Positions 22,106-35,436 of a stretch of 64,000 nt of DNA are shown here, piece after piece. The first letter of the stretch is position 1, and every line of letters starts with the position of its first letter. The stretch lies in assembly GCA_037043235.1 (NCBI GenBank), contig JAWRVZ010000629.1, positions 1-64,000 of the forward strand. The letters run 5' to 3'. The notes beneath the pieces are model-generated. The model saw only the letters and a list, made by a program, of their open reading frames with translations. It made no database searches and was not told the DNA's origin. Made by a program: the position numbers and the translations under genes. This DNA comes from Rhodeus uyekii (taxonomy: Eukaryota; Chordata; Actinopteri; Cypriniformes; Acheilognathidae).

Positions 22106-23606
22106 AAATATAGCTGCAAGCAGCAATGACGGGGCCAAGCACAAACAGGGCATTGACGTGGCCGGCAGCATAAGAGCAATTGAAGTAATCAACAACTAAA
22201 TGCATTTTAATATGATTTTAGGCTAAATGGCTGAAAAATCATTAATACAGACACTGTAATTTGAATGAAAAGTTTAGCGCTTTGGACCAATAGTTGGCGC
22301 TGTGTCCAAATTGTTAGAATTGGGTCCGAGTAATGTGACAATGAAATCTGCAAAGTTTGGTGTTATTTGGACAAAACATTACTGACTTAAAGCATTAAAG
22401 TCATTTTGTCATCACTACCTCAAATTTGTAATTGCGGTATACGAAAACGGTTTTGTCTATCGACACGAAATCCATAACTTTTTGTCAGCACAGTCTGAAG
22501 ATGATACGATTCGATTTTGGTGAAAATCGGACAAACGGTCTAGGAGGAGTTTGAAAAAGTAGGTTTTTGAAGAAAACAACATGGCGGATATGAAATTTAG
22601 GCAAACTATGTCAAATTTGGTATCTGTGTTCTCGGTGTGACCCAAGGAACATATTAAGATCATTTGTTTTAAAATAGCTTAATGTAATCAAAAGTTATTA
22701 GCATTTTAGGAAATTGTGTTATAACTTTTGACCACAAGGTGGCGCTGCCCCGAAACTTTTGGTGTAGGTTCAAATCAAGGTCCCAAAGACACATACTGAG
22801 TTTCGTAATGATACGCCAATGCGTTTGTAAAATATAGCATTTTACGACAAATTTCAAAATGGCCGACACCCAAAATGGCAGATATAAGAAAATTTGGTAT
22901 CGCACGACTCAGCATGATGCCCTGAATCTAAAGAGACCAGTTTTATGATTTTTGAACAAAGTGTTCAGAAGTTACGAGCAAAAAACTCACTTTTTTATAT
23001 CTCCTGACCACTAGGGGGCAGTGCGCCAAAACTCTGCAGGTAGCCTCAGATCATGACTACTATGACACACACCAATTTTGGTCTGAATACGCAAATGTGT
23101 TGCGGAGATATAGCCTCAATTGCATTTTTGCGGCAAATTCGTCAAAATCTTTTGCATGTTTATCAAAAACGGTTTGACCAATCAACTTGATTCTCATAAC
23201 TTTTTGTCTCCATAGTCTGGAGATGATGTGGTTCAATTTTTGTGAAAATCAGACAAACGGCCTAGGAGGAGTTTGACAAAGTAGGTTTTTCATAAAATTC
23301 AAAATTGCGGAAAAATTTTCATGACGGAAAATGACGTCATAGGGTGCAATCGAATCGGCTTGAGCCAAGGAATCAGTGGACAAAGGAATTTTGTTTCTAG
23401 CCCTTATGGTTCAAGAGTTATTAGCATAAATGTAAGTGTAACTTTGGACAGTTGGTGGCGCTAGAGGGATTGAGGTTGAGACTCCAAAATTGGTGTGGTC
23501 AATGATTGGACTGTCCTCTATGTGTGTGCCAAATTTCATCATTTTCCTGCATACGGTTCTATGGGCTGCCATTGACTTGTGTTGGAAGAAGAAGAAGAAT
23601 AATAAT
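22106..23606 (+). repeat. Unit 15, S class, 1501 bp
   Basis: A tandem twin of unit 16 at exactly 1501 bp. Only a few differences are visible, for example at about 23098 and 23477. C motif at 23008. No minisatellite. Confidence 0.92.
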
Positions 23607-25107
23607 AAATATAGCTGCAAGCAGCAATGACGGGGCCAAGCACAAACAGGGCATTGACGTGGCCGGCAGCATAAGAGCAATTGAAGTAATCAACAACTAA
23701 ATGCATTTTAATATGATTTTAGGCTAAATGGCTGAAAAATCATTAATACAGACACTGTAATTTGAATGAAAAGTTTAGCGCTTTGGACCAATAGTTGGCG
23801 CTGTGTCCAAATTGTTAGAATTGGGTCCGAGTAATGTGACAATGAAATCTGCAAAGTTTGGTGTTATTTGGACAAAACATTACTGACTTAAAGCATTAAA
23901 GTCATTTTGTCATCACTACCTCAAATTTGTAATTGCGGTATACGAAAACGGTTTTGTCTATCGACACGAAATCCATAACTTTTTGTCAGCACAGTCTGAA
24001 GATGATACGATTCGATTTTGGTGAAAATCGGACAAACGGTCTAGGAGGAGTTTGAAAAAGTAGGTTTTTGAAGAAAACAACATGGCGGATATGAAATTTA
24101 GGCAAACTATGTCAAATTTGGTATCTGTGTTCTCGGTGTGACCCAAGGAACATATTAAGATCATTTGTTTTAAAATAGCTTAATGTAATCAAAAGTTATT
24201 AGCATTTTAGGAAATTGTGTTATAACTTTTGACCACAAGGTGGCGCTGCCCCGAAACTTTTGGTGTAGGTTCAAATCAAGGTCCCAAAGACACATACTGA
24301 GTTTCGTAATGATACGCCAATGCGTTTGTAAAATATAGCATTTTACGACAAATTTCAAAATGGCCGACACCCAAAATGGCAGATATAAGAAAATTTGGTA
24401 TCGCACGACTCAGCATGATGCCCTGAATCTAAAGAGACCAGTTTTATGATTTTTGAACAAAGTGTTCAGAAGTTACGAGCAAAAAACTCACTTTTTTATA
24501 TCTCCTGACCACTAGGGGGCAGTGCGCCAAAACTCTGCAGGTAGCCTCAGATCATGACTACTATGACACACACCAATTTTGGTCTGAATACGCAAATGCG
24601 TTGCGGAGATATAGCCTCAATTGCATTTTTGCGGCAAATTCGTCAAAATCTTTTGCATGTTTATCAAAAACGGTTTGACCAATCAACTTGATTCTCATAA
24701 CTTTTTGTCTCCATAGTCTGGAGATGATGTGGTTCAATTTTTGTGAAAATCAGACAAACGGCCTAGGAGGAGTTTGACAAAGTAGGTTTTTCATAAAATT
24801 CAAAATTGCGGAAAAATTTTCATGACGGAAAATGACGTCATAGGGTGCAATCGAATCGGCTTGAGCCAAGGAATCAGTGGACAAAGGAATTTTGTTTCTA
24901 GCCCTTATGGTTCAAGAGTTATTAGCATAAATGTAAGTGTAACTTTGGACAGTTGGTGGCGCTAGAGGGATTGAGGTAGAGACTCCAAAATTGGTGTGGT
25001 CAATGATTGGACTGTCCTCTATGTGTGTGCCAAATTTCATCATTTTCCTGCATACGGTTCTATGGGCTGCCATTGACTTGTGTTGGAAGAAGAAGAATAA
25101 TAATAAT
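23607..25107 (+). repeat. Unit 16, S class, 1501 bp
   Basis: Second copy of the unit 15 duplication. C motif at 24509. The GAA:AAT balance at the end is shifted by one triplet relative to unit 15, with the same total length. No minisatellite. Confidence 0.92.
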
Positions 25108-26602
25108 AAATATAGCTGCAAGCAGCAATGACGGGGCCAAGCACAAACAGGGCATTGACGTGGCCGGCAGCATAAGAGCAATTGAAGTAATCAACAACTA
25201 AATGCATTTTAATATGATTTTAGGCTAAATGGCTGAAAAATCATTAATACAGACACTGTAATTTGAATGAAAAGTTTAGCGCTTTGGACCAATAGTTGGC
25301 GCTGTGTCCAAATTGTTAGAATTGGGTCCGAGTAATGTGACAATGAAATCTGCAAAGTTTGGTGTTATTTGGACAAAACATTACTGACTTAAAGCATTAA
25401 AGTCATTTTGTCATCACTACCTCAAATTTGTAATTGCGGTATACGAAAACGGTTTTGTCTATCGACACGAAATCCATAACTTTTTGTCAGCACAGTCTGA
25501 AGATGATACGATTCGATTTTGGTGAAAATCGGACAAACGGTCTAGGAGGAGTTTGAAAAAGTAGGTTTTTGAATGAAACAACATGGCGGATATGAAATTT
25601 AGGCAAACTATGTCAAATTTGGTATCTGTGTTCTCGGTGTGACCCAAGGAACATATTAAGATCATTTGTTTTAAAATAGCTTAATGTAATCAAAAGTTAT
25701 TAGCATTTTAGGAAATTGTGTTATAACTTTTGACCACAAGGTGGCGCTGCCCCGAAACTTTTGGTGTAGGTTCAAATCAAGGTCCCAAAGACACATACTG
25801 AGATTCGTAATGATACGCCAATGCGTTTGTAAAATATAGCATTTTACGACAAATTTCAAAATGGCCGACGCCCAAAATGGCCGATATAAGAAAATTTGGT
25901 ATCGCACGACTCAGCATGATGCCCTGAATCTAAAGAGACCAGTTTTATGATTTTTGACCAAAGTGTTTAGAAGTTATAAGCAAAAAAGTCAATTTTTTAT
26001 ATCTCCTGACCACTAGGGGGCAGTGCGCCAAAACTCTGCAGGTAGCCTCAGATTATGACTACTATGACACACACCAATTTTGGTCTGAATATGCAAATGC
26101 GTTGCGGAGATATAGCCTCATGTTCATTTTTGCGGCAAATTTGTCGAACTCTTTCGCATGTTTATAAAAAACGGTTTGACCAATCAACTTGATTCTCATA
26201 ACTTTTTGTCTCCATAGTCTGGAGATGATGTGGTTCAATTTTTGTGAAAATCAGACAAACGGCCTAGGAGGAGTTCGACAAAGTAGGTTTTTCATAAAAT
26301 TCAAAATTACGGAAAAATTTTCATGACGGAAAATGACGTCATAGGGTGCAATCGAATCGGCTTGAGCCAAGGAATCAGTGGACAAAGGAATTTTGTTTCT
26401 AGCCCTTATGGTTCAAGAGTTATTAGCATAAATGTAAGTGTAACTTTGGACAGTTGGTGGCGCTAGAGGGATTGAGGTAGAGACTCCAAAATTGGTGTGG
26501 TCAATGATTGGAATGTCCTCTATGTGTGTGCCAAATTTCATCATTTTCCTGCATAGGGTTCTATGGGCTGCCATTGACTTGTGTTGGAAGAAGAAGAAGA
26601 AT
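25108..26602 (+). repeat. Unit 17, S class, 1495 bp
   Basis: Close copy of unit 4, including its ATTCGTAATG variant after motif B and a GGAATGTCC variant in D. C motif at 26010. No minisatellite. Confidence 0.92.
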
Positions 26603-28092
26603 AAATATAGCTGCAAGCAGCAATGACGGGGCCAAGCACTAACAAGGCATTGATGTGGCTGGCAGCAAAAGACCAATTGCAGTAAATGCATTTTAAAATG
26701 ATTTTAGGCTAAATGGCTGAAAAATCATTAATACAGACACTGTAATTTGATTTAATAGTTTATCGCTTTGGACCCATAGATGGCGCTGTGTCCAAATTGT
26801 TAGAATGTGGTCCGAGTAATGTCACAATGAAATGTGCAAAGTTTGGTGTTATTTGGACAAAACATTACTGACATAGAGCATTAAAGTCATTTTCTCATCA
26901 CTACCTCAAATTTGTAATTGTGGTATACGAAAACGGTTTTGTCTATTGACACTAAATCCATAACTTCTTGTCAACACAGTCTGAAGATGATACGATTTGA
27001 TTTTGGTGAAAATCGGACAAACGGTCTGGGAGGAGTTAGAAAAAGTAGGTTTTTGAAGAAAACAACATGGCGGACAGGAAATTTAGGCAAACTATGTCAA
27101 ATTTGGTATCTGTGTTCTCGGTGTGACCCAAGGAACATATTAAGATCATTTGTTTTAAAATAGCTTAATGTAATCAAAAGTTATTAGCATTTTTGTAAAT
27201 TTTGTTATAACTTTTGACCACAAGGTGGCGCTGCCCCAAAACTTTTGGTGTAGATTCAAATCAAGGTCCCAAAGACACATATTGAGTTTCGTAATGATAT
27301 GCCAATGCGTTTGTTAAATATAACATTTTATGACAAATTTCAAAATGGCCGACGCCCAAAATGGCCGATATAAGAAAATTTGGTATCGCACGACTCAGCA
27401 TGATGCCCTGAATCTAAAGAGAGCAGTTTTATGATTTTTGACCAAAGTGTTCAGAAGTTATAAGCAAAAAAGTCACTTTTTTATATCTCCTGACCACTAG
27501 GGGGCAGTGCGCCAAAACTCTGCGGGTAGCCTCAGATCATGACTACTATGACACACACCAAGTTTGGTCAGAATACGCAAATGCGTTGCGGAGATATAGC
27601 CTCAATTGCATTTTTGCGGCAAATTCGTCGAAATCTTTTGCATGTTTATCAAAAACGGTTTGACCAATCAACTTGATTCTCATAACTTTTTGTCTACATA
27701 GTCTGGAGATGATGTGGTTCAATTTTCGTGAATATCGGACCAACGGTCTAGGAGGAGTTCGAAAAAGTTGGTTTTTCATAAAATTCAAAATTGCGGAAAA
27801 ATTTTCATGACGGAAAATGACGTCATAGGGTGCAATCGAATCGGCTTGAGCCAAGGAATCAGTGGACAAAGGAATTTTGTTTCTAGCCCTTATGGTTCAA
27901 GAGTTATTAGCATAAATGTAAGTGTAACTTTGGACAGTTGGTGGCGCTAGAGGGATGGACTTAGAGACTCCAAAATTGGTGTGGTAAATGAGTGGACTGT
28001 CCTTTATGTGTGTGCCAAATTTCATCATTTTCCTGCATACGGTTCTATGGGCTGCCATTGACTTGTGTTGGAAGAAGAAGAAGAATAATAAT
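26603..28092 (+). repeat. Unit 18, S class, 1490 bp
   Basis: Copy of unit 11 at a shift of 10011 bp, but with an intact start hairpin. C motif at 27494. No minisatellite. Confidence 0.92.
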
Positions 28093-29653
28093 AAATATAG
28101 CTGCAAGCAGCAATGACGGGGCCAAGCACAAACAGGGCATTGACGTGGCCGGCAGCATAAGAGCAATTGAAGTAATCAACAACTAAATGCATTTTAATAT
28201 GATTTTAGGCTAAATGGCTGAAAAATCATTAATACAGACACTGTAATTTGAATGAAAAGTTTATCGCTTTGGACCAATAGTTGGCGCTGTGTCCAAATTG
28301 TTAGAATTGGGTCCGAGTAATGTGACAATGAAATCTGCAAAGTTTGGTGTTATTTGGACAAAACATTACTGACTTAAAGCATTAAAGTCATTTTGTCATC
28401 ACTACCTCAAATTTGTAATTGCGGTATACGAAAACGGTTTTGTCTATCGACACGAAATCCATAACTTTTTGTCAGCACAGTCTGAAGATGATACGATTCG
28501 ATTTTGGTGAAAATCGGACAAACGGTCTGGGAGGAGTTTGAAAAAGTAGGTTTTTGAATGAAACAACATGGCGGATATGAAATTTAGGCAAACTATGTCA
28601 AATTTGGTATCTGTGTTCTCGGTGTGACCCAAGGAACATATTAAGATCATTTGTTTTAAAATAGCTTAATGTAATCAAAAGTTATTAGCATTTTTGGAAA
28701 TTGTGTTATAACTTTTGACCACAAGGTGGCGCTGCCCCGAAACTTTTGGTGTAGGTTCAAATCAAGGTCCCAAAGACACATACTGAGTTTCGTAATGATA
28801 CGCCAATGCGTTTGTAAAATATAGCATTTTACGACAAATTTCAAAATGGCCAACGCCCAAAATGGCCGATATAAGAAAATTTGGTATCGGACGACTCAGC
28901 ATGATGCCCTGAATCTAAAGAGACCAGTTTTATGATTTTTGACCAAAGTGTTCAGAAGTTATAAGCAAAAAAGTCAATTTTTTATATCTCCTGACCACTA
29001 GGGGGCAGTGCGCCAAAACTCTGCAGGTAGCCTCAGATTATGACTACTATGACACACACCAATTTTGGTCTGAATATGCAAATGCGTTGCGGAGATATAG
29101 CCTCAAGTTCATTTTTGCGGCAAATTCGTCGAACTCTTTCGCAAGTTTATCAAAAACGGAATGACCAATCAACTTGATTTCCATAACTTTTTGTCTCCAT
29201 AGTCTGGAGATGATGTGGTTCATTTTTTGTGAGAATCGGACAAACGGCCTAGGAGGAGTTCGACAAAGTAGGTTTTTCATAAAACTCAAAATTGCGGAAA
29301 AATTTTCATGACGGAAAATGACGTCATAGGGTGCAATCGAATCGGCTTGACCCAAGGAATCAGTGGACAAAGGAATTTTGTTTCTAGCCCTTATGGTTCA
29401 AGAGTTATTAGCATAAATGTAAGTGTAACTTTGGACAGTTGGTGGCGCTAGAGGGATTGAGGTAGAGACTCCAAAATTGGTGTGGTCAATGATTGGACTG
29501 TCCTCTATGTGTGTGCCAAATTTCATCATTTTCCTGCATACGGTTCTATGGGCTGCCATTGACTTCTGGGTGGAAGAAGAAGAAGAAGAAGAATAATAAT
29601 AAGAACGAGAACGATTACAATAGGTGCCTCCGCACCTTCGGTGCTTGGCCCCT
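28093..29653 (+). repeat. Unit 19, S class, 1561 bp
   Basis: Copy of unit 12 at a shift of 10008 bp. C motif at 28995. One minisatellite copy at 29597-29652. Confidence 0.92.
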
Positions 29654-31141
29654 AAATATAGCTGCAAGCAGCAATGACGGGGCCAAGCACAAACACGGCA
29701 TTGACGTGGCTGGCAGCATCAGACCAATTAAAGTAAATGCATTTTAATATGATTTTAGGCTAAATGGCTGAAAAATCATTAATACAGACACTGTAATTTG
29801 ATTTAATAGTTTATCGCTTTGGACCAATAGATGGCGCTGTGTCCAAATTGTTAGAATGTGGTCCGAGTAATGTCACAATGAAATGTGCAAAGTTTGGTGT
29901 TATTTGGACAAAACATTACTGACATAGAGCATTAAAGTCATTTTCTCATCACTACCTCAAATTTGTAATTGTGGTATACGAAAACGGTTTTGTCTATTGA
30001 CACGAAATCCATAACTTTTTGTCAACTCTGTCTGAAGATGATACGATTTGATTTTGGTGAAAATCGGACAAACGGTCTGGGAGGAGTTAGAAAAAGTAGG
30101 TTTTTGAAGAAAACAACATGGCGGACAGGAAATTTAGGCAAACTATGTCAAATTTGGTATCTGTGTTCTCGGCGTGACCCAAGGAACATAATAAGATAAT
30201 TTCTTTTAAAATAGCTTAATGTAATCAAAAGTTATTAGCATTTTTGTAAATTTTGTTATAACTTTTGACCACAAGGTGGCGCTGCCCCGAAACTTTTGGT
30301 GTAGATTCAAATCAAGGTCCCAAAGACACATATTGAGTTTCGTAATGATACGCCAATGCGTTTGTAAAATATAGCATTTTACGACAAATTTCAAAATGGC
30401 CGACACCCAAAATGGCCGATATGAGAAAATTTGGTATCGCATGACTCAGCATGATGCCCTGAATCTAAAGAGACCAGTTTTATGATTTTTGAACAAAGTG
30501 TTCAGAAGTTATGAGCAAAAAACTCACTTTTTTATATCTCCTGACCACTAGGGGGCAGTGCGCCAAAACTCTGCAGGTAGCCTCAGATCATGACTACTAT
30601 GACACACACCAATTTTGGTCTGAATACGCAAATGCGTTGCGGAGATATAGCCTCAAGTTCATTTTTGCGGCAAATTCGTCAAACTCTTTCGCAAGTTTAT
30701 CAAAAACGGAATGACCAATCAACTTGATTCTCATAACTTTTTGTCTTCATAGTCTGGAGATGATGTGGTTCAATTTTCGTGAAAATCGGACCAACGGCCT
30801 AGGAGGAGTTCGAAAAAGTTTGTTTTTCATAAAATTCAAAATTGCGGAAAAATTTTCATGACGGAAAATGACGTCATAGGGTGCAATCGAATCGGCTTGA
30901 GCCAAGGAATCAGTGGACAAAGGAATTTTGTTTCTAGCCCTTATGGTTCAAGAGTTATTAGCATAAATGTAAGTGTAACTTTGGACAGTTGGTGGCGCTA
31001 GAGGGATTGAGGTAGAGACTCCAAAATTGGTGTGGTCAATGATTGGACTGTGTTCTATGTGTGTGCCAAATTTCATCATTTTCCTGCATACGGTTCTATG
31101 GGCTGCCATTGACTTCTGGGTGGAAGAAGAATAATAATAAG
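29654..31141 (+). repeat. Unit 20, S class, 1488 bp
   Basis: Close to unit 8 (18.25 kb shift). C motif at 30545. Ends in AATAATAATAAG joined to AAATATAG with no minisatellite; the extra G suggests a minisatellite remnant cut after TAATAAG. Confidence 0.9.
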
Positions 31142-32642
31142 AAATATAGCTGCAAGCAGCAATGACGGGGCCAAGCACAAACAGGGCATTGACGTGGCCG
31201 GCAGCATAAGAGCAATTGAAGTAATCAACAACTAAATGCATTTTAATATGATTTTAGGCTAAATGGCTGAAAAATCATTAATACAGACACTGTAATTTGA
31301 ATGAAAAGTTTAGCGCTTTGGACCAATAGTTGGCGCTGTGTCCAAATTGTTAGAATTGGGTCCGAGTAATGTGACAATGAAATCTGCAAAGTTTGGTGTT
31401 ATTTGGACAAAACATTACTGACTTAAAGCATTAAAGTCATTTTGTCATCACTACCTCAAATTTGTAATTGCGGTATACGAAAACGGTTTTGTCTATCGAC
31501 ACGAAATCCATAACTTTTTGTCAGCACAGTCTGAAGATGATACGATTCGATTTTGGTGAAAATCGGACAAAGGGTCTAGGAGGAGTTTGAAAAAGTAGGT
31601 TTTTGAATGAAACAACATGGCGGATATGAAATTTAGGCAAACTATGTCAAATTTGGTATCTGTGTTCTCGGTGTGACCCAAGGAACATATTAAGATCATT
31701 TGTTTTAAAATAGCTTAATGTAATCAAAAGTTATTAGCATTTTTGGAAATTGTGTTATAACTTTTGACCACAAGGTGGCGCTGCCCCGAAACTTTTGGTG
31801 TAGGTTCAAATCAAGGTCCCAAAGACACATACTGAGTTTCGTAATGATACGCCAATGCGTTTGTAAAATATAGCATTTTACGACAAATTTCAAAATGGCC
31901 GACGCCCAAAATGGCCGATATAAGAAAATTTGGTATCGCACGACTCAGCATGATGCCCTGAATCTAAAGAGACCAGTTTTATGATTTTTGAACAAAGTGT
32001 TCAGAAGTTATGAATAAAAAAGTCACTTTTTTATATCTCCTGACCACTAGGGGGCAGTGCGCCAAAACTCTGCAGGTAGCCTCAGATTATGACTACTATG
32101 ACACACACCAATTTTGGTCTGAATACGCAAATGCGTTGCGGAGATATAGCCTCAAGTTCATTTTTGCGGCAAATTTGTCAAACTCTTTTGCAAGTTTATC
32201 AAAAACGGAATGACCAATCAACTTGATTCTCATAACTTTTTGTCTACATAGTCAGGAGATGATGTGGTTCAATTTTTGTGAGAATCAGACAAACGGCCTA
32301 GGAGGAGTTCGAAAAAGTTGGTTTTTCATAAAATTCAAAATGGCGGACGAATTATCATAAAGGAAATGACGTCATAGGGTCCAATCGAATCAGCATGAGC
32401 CAAGGAATCAGTGGACAAAGGAATTTTGTTTCTAGCCCTTATGGTTTAAGAGTTATTAGCATAAATGTAAGTGTAACTTTGGACAGTTGGTGGCGCTAGA
32501 GGGATTGAGGTAGAGACTCCAAAATTGGTGTGGTCAATGATTGGACTGTCCTCTATGTGTGTGCCAAATTTCATCATTTTCCCACTTACGGTTCTATGGG
32601 CTGCCATTGACTTCTGGGTGGAAGAAGAATAATAATAATAAT
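31142..32642 (+). repeat. Unit 21, S class, 1501 bp
   Basis: Shares a GACAAAGGGTCTAGG variant with unit 31. The block before the CRE is altered (ATTATCATAAAGGAAATG), yet TGACGTCA is kept. C motif at 32044. No minisatellite. Confidence 0.91.
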
Positions 32643-33887
32643 AAATATAGCTGCTAGCAGCCATCACGGGGCCAAGCGCAAGGAGGGCATTAAATGTCAT
32701 GCCGACATGGCTGGCATCATCAGACCAACGGCAGTAAGAATCTAAAGACATTTCAATATGACTTAAGTCTAAATGGCTGAAAAATCAACAATACGGTCTT
32801 TAGTAGTTCGATTTAATGGTTTATCACGTTCGACCAACAGGCAGCGCTGTAACCAAATTGTAGTGTCAATTCATGTGGTACATTGGGTAAATTGGGTAAA
32901 CCATGGCTGACAGAGCACTAAAGTCATGTGTTTGTTAAACATAGCATCTTATAAGAAAAATCGAAATGGCAGACGCTCAAAATGCCCGATATGGGAATAT
33001 TTGCTATCACAGGACTCGGCATGACCCACTGGATCTAAAGAGACCAGTTTCATGATTTTTGGCCAAAGGGTTCAGAAGTTATAAGCAAAAAAGTCAGTTT
33101 TTGATAACTCCTGACCACTAGGGGGCACAGCGCCAAAACTCTGCAGGTAGCCTCAAACCATGATTGACATAACACACACCTAGTTTGGTCAGAAAAGGCT
33201 AATGCATTGGGGAGATAAAGCCTCAATTTCATTTTGGCGACTTTTACCTCAGATTCTTTCGCGAGTTATTCGTAAACGGTTTGACGAATCAACTTTCTTT
33301 ATATATCGTTTTGTCCACATTGTCGGGAGATGATGTGGTTCAATTTTCGTGAACATCGGACGAACGGCCTAGGAGGAGTTCGACAAAGTAGGTTTTTCAT
33401 AAAATTCAAAATGGCGGGAAAATCTTCATGACGGAAAATGACGTCATAGGGTGCAATCGAATCGTCTTGAGCCAAGGAATCAGTGGACAAAAGAATTTTG
33501 TTTCTAGGACATACGGTTCAAAAGTTATTTACGTAAACGTGAGTGCAACTTTGGACAGTTGGTGGCGCTAGAGAGATTGAGTTAGAGACTTCAATTTTGC
33601 TATGGTCAATGATTGGACTCTCCTTTATCAGTGTGCCAACTTTTTTTCATTTTCCCGCTTACGGTTCTATGGGCTGTCATAGACTTCAATGGCAGAAGAA
33701 GAATAATAATAATAATAATAATAAGAACCGGAACAAAAACAATAGGTGCCTCCGCACCTTCGGTGCTTGGCCCCTAATAATAATAAGAACGAGAACGATT
33801 ACAATAGGTGCCTCCGCACCTTCGGTGCTTGGCCCCTAACGAGAACGATTACAATAGGTGCCTCCGCACCTTCGGTGCTTGGCCCCT
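32643..33887 (+). repeat. Unit 22, M class, 1245 bp
   Basis: Three sub-repeats A'-C'-D'. After A' about 50 bp are missing and GGGTAAATT is repeated, near 32880-32905. The C' motif is at 33115. It ends with three minisatellite copies. Confidence 0.9.
33719..33886 (+). repeat. 56-bp minisatellite, three copies, last one short
   Basis: Copies at 33719-33774, 33781-33836 and 33837-33886. The last is a 50-bp form that starts TAACGAG, having lost six bases. The same short form recurs at 42769 and at 53604. Confidence 0.9.
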
Positions 33888-35436
33888 AAATATAGCTGCA
33901 AGCAGCAATGACGGGGCCAAGCACAAACAGGGCATTGACGTGGCCGGCAGCATAAGAGCAATTGAAGTAATCAACAACTAAATGCATTTTAATATGATTT
34001 TAGGCTAAATGGCTGAAAAATCATTAATACAGACACTGTAATTTGAATGAAAAGTTTAGCGCTTTGGACCAATAGTTGGCGCTGTGTCCAAATTGTTAGA
34101 ATTGGGTCAGAGTAATGTGACAATGAAATCTGCAAAGTTTGGTGTTATTTGGACAAAACATTACTGACTTAAAGCATTAAAGTCATTTTGTCATCACTAC
34201 CTCAAATTTGTAATTGCGGTATACGAAAACGGTTTCGTCTATCGACACGAAATCCATAACTTTTTGTCAGCACAGTCTGAAGATGATACGATTCGATTTT
34301 GGTGAAAATCGGACAAACGGTCTAGGAGGAGTTTGAAAAAGTAGGTTTTTGAATGAAACAACATGGCGGATATGAAATTTGGGCAAACTATGTCAAATTT
34401 GGTATCTGTGTTCTCGGTGTGACCCAAGGAACATATTAAGATCATTTGTTTTAAAATAGCTTAATGTAATCAAAAGTTATTAGCATTTTAGGAAATTGTG
34501 TTATAACTTTTGACCACAAGGTGGCGCTGCCCCGAAACTTTTGGTGTAGGTTCAAATCAAGGTCCCAAAGACACATACTGAGTTTCGTAATGATACGCCA
34601 ATGCGTTTGTAAAATATAGCATTTTACGACAAATTTCAAAATGGCCGACGCCCAAAATGGCCGATATAAGAAAATTTGGTATCGCACGACTCAGCATGAT
34701 GCCCTGAATCTAAAGAGACCAGTTTCATGATTTTTGACCAAAGTGTTCAGAAGTTATAAGCAAAAAAGTCAATTTTTTATATCTCCTGACCACTAGGGGG
34801 CAGTGCGCCAAAACTCTGCAGGTAGCCTCAGATTATGACTACTATGACACACACCAATTTTGGTCTGAATACGCAAATGCGTTGCGGAGATATAGCCTCA
34901 AGTTCATTTTTGCGGCAAATTCGTCGAACTCTTTCGCAAGTTTATCAAAAATGGAATAACCAATCAACTTGATTTCCATAACTTTTTGTCTCCATAGTCT
35001 GGAGATGATGTGGTTCAATTTTTGTGAGAATCAGACAAACGGCCTAGGAGGAGTTCGACAAAGTAGGTTTTTCATAAAATTCAAAATTGCGGAAAAATTT
35101 TCATGACGGAAAATGACGTCATAGGGTGCAATCGAATCGGCTTGAGCCAAGGAATCAGTGGACAAAGGAATTTTGTTTCTAGCCCTTACGGTTCAAGAGT
35201 TATTAGCATAAATATAAGTGTAACTTTAGACAGTTGGTGGCGCTAGAGGGATTGAGGTAGAGACTCCAAAATTGGTGTGGTCAATGATTGGACTGTCCTC
35301 TATGTGTGTGCCAAATTTCATCATTTTCCCACTTACGGTTCTATGGGCTGCCATTGACTTCTGGGTGGAAGAAGAATAATAATAAGAACGAGAACGATTA
35401 CAATAGGTGCCTCCGCACCTTCGGTGCTTGGCCCCT
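33888..35436 (+). repeat. Unit 23, S class, 1549 bp
   Basis: Close copy of unit 28 (8932-bp shift). From about 34430 onward it is repeated in unit 24 at 1875 bp. C motif at 34790. One minisatellite copy at 35380-35435. Confidence 0.92.
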
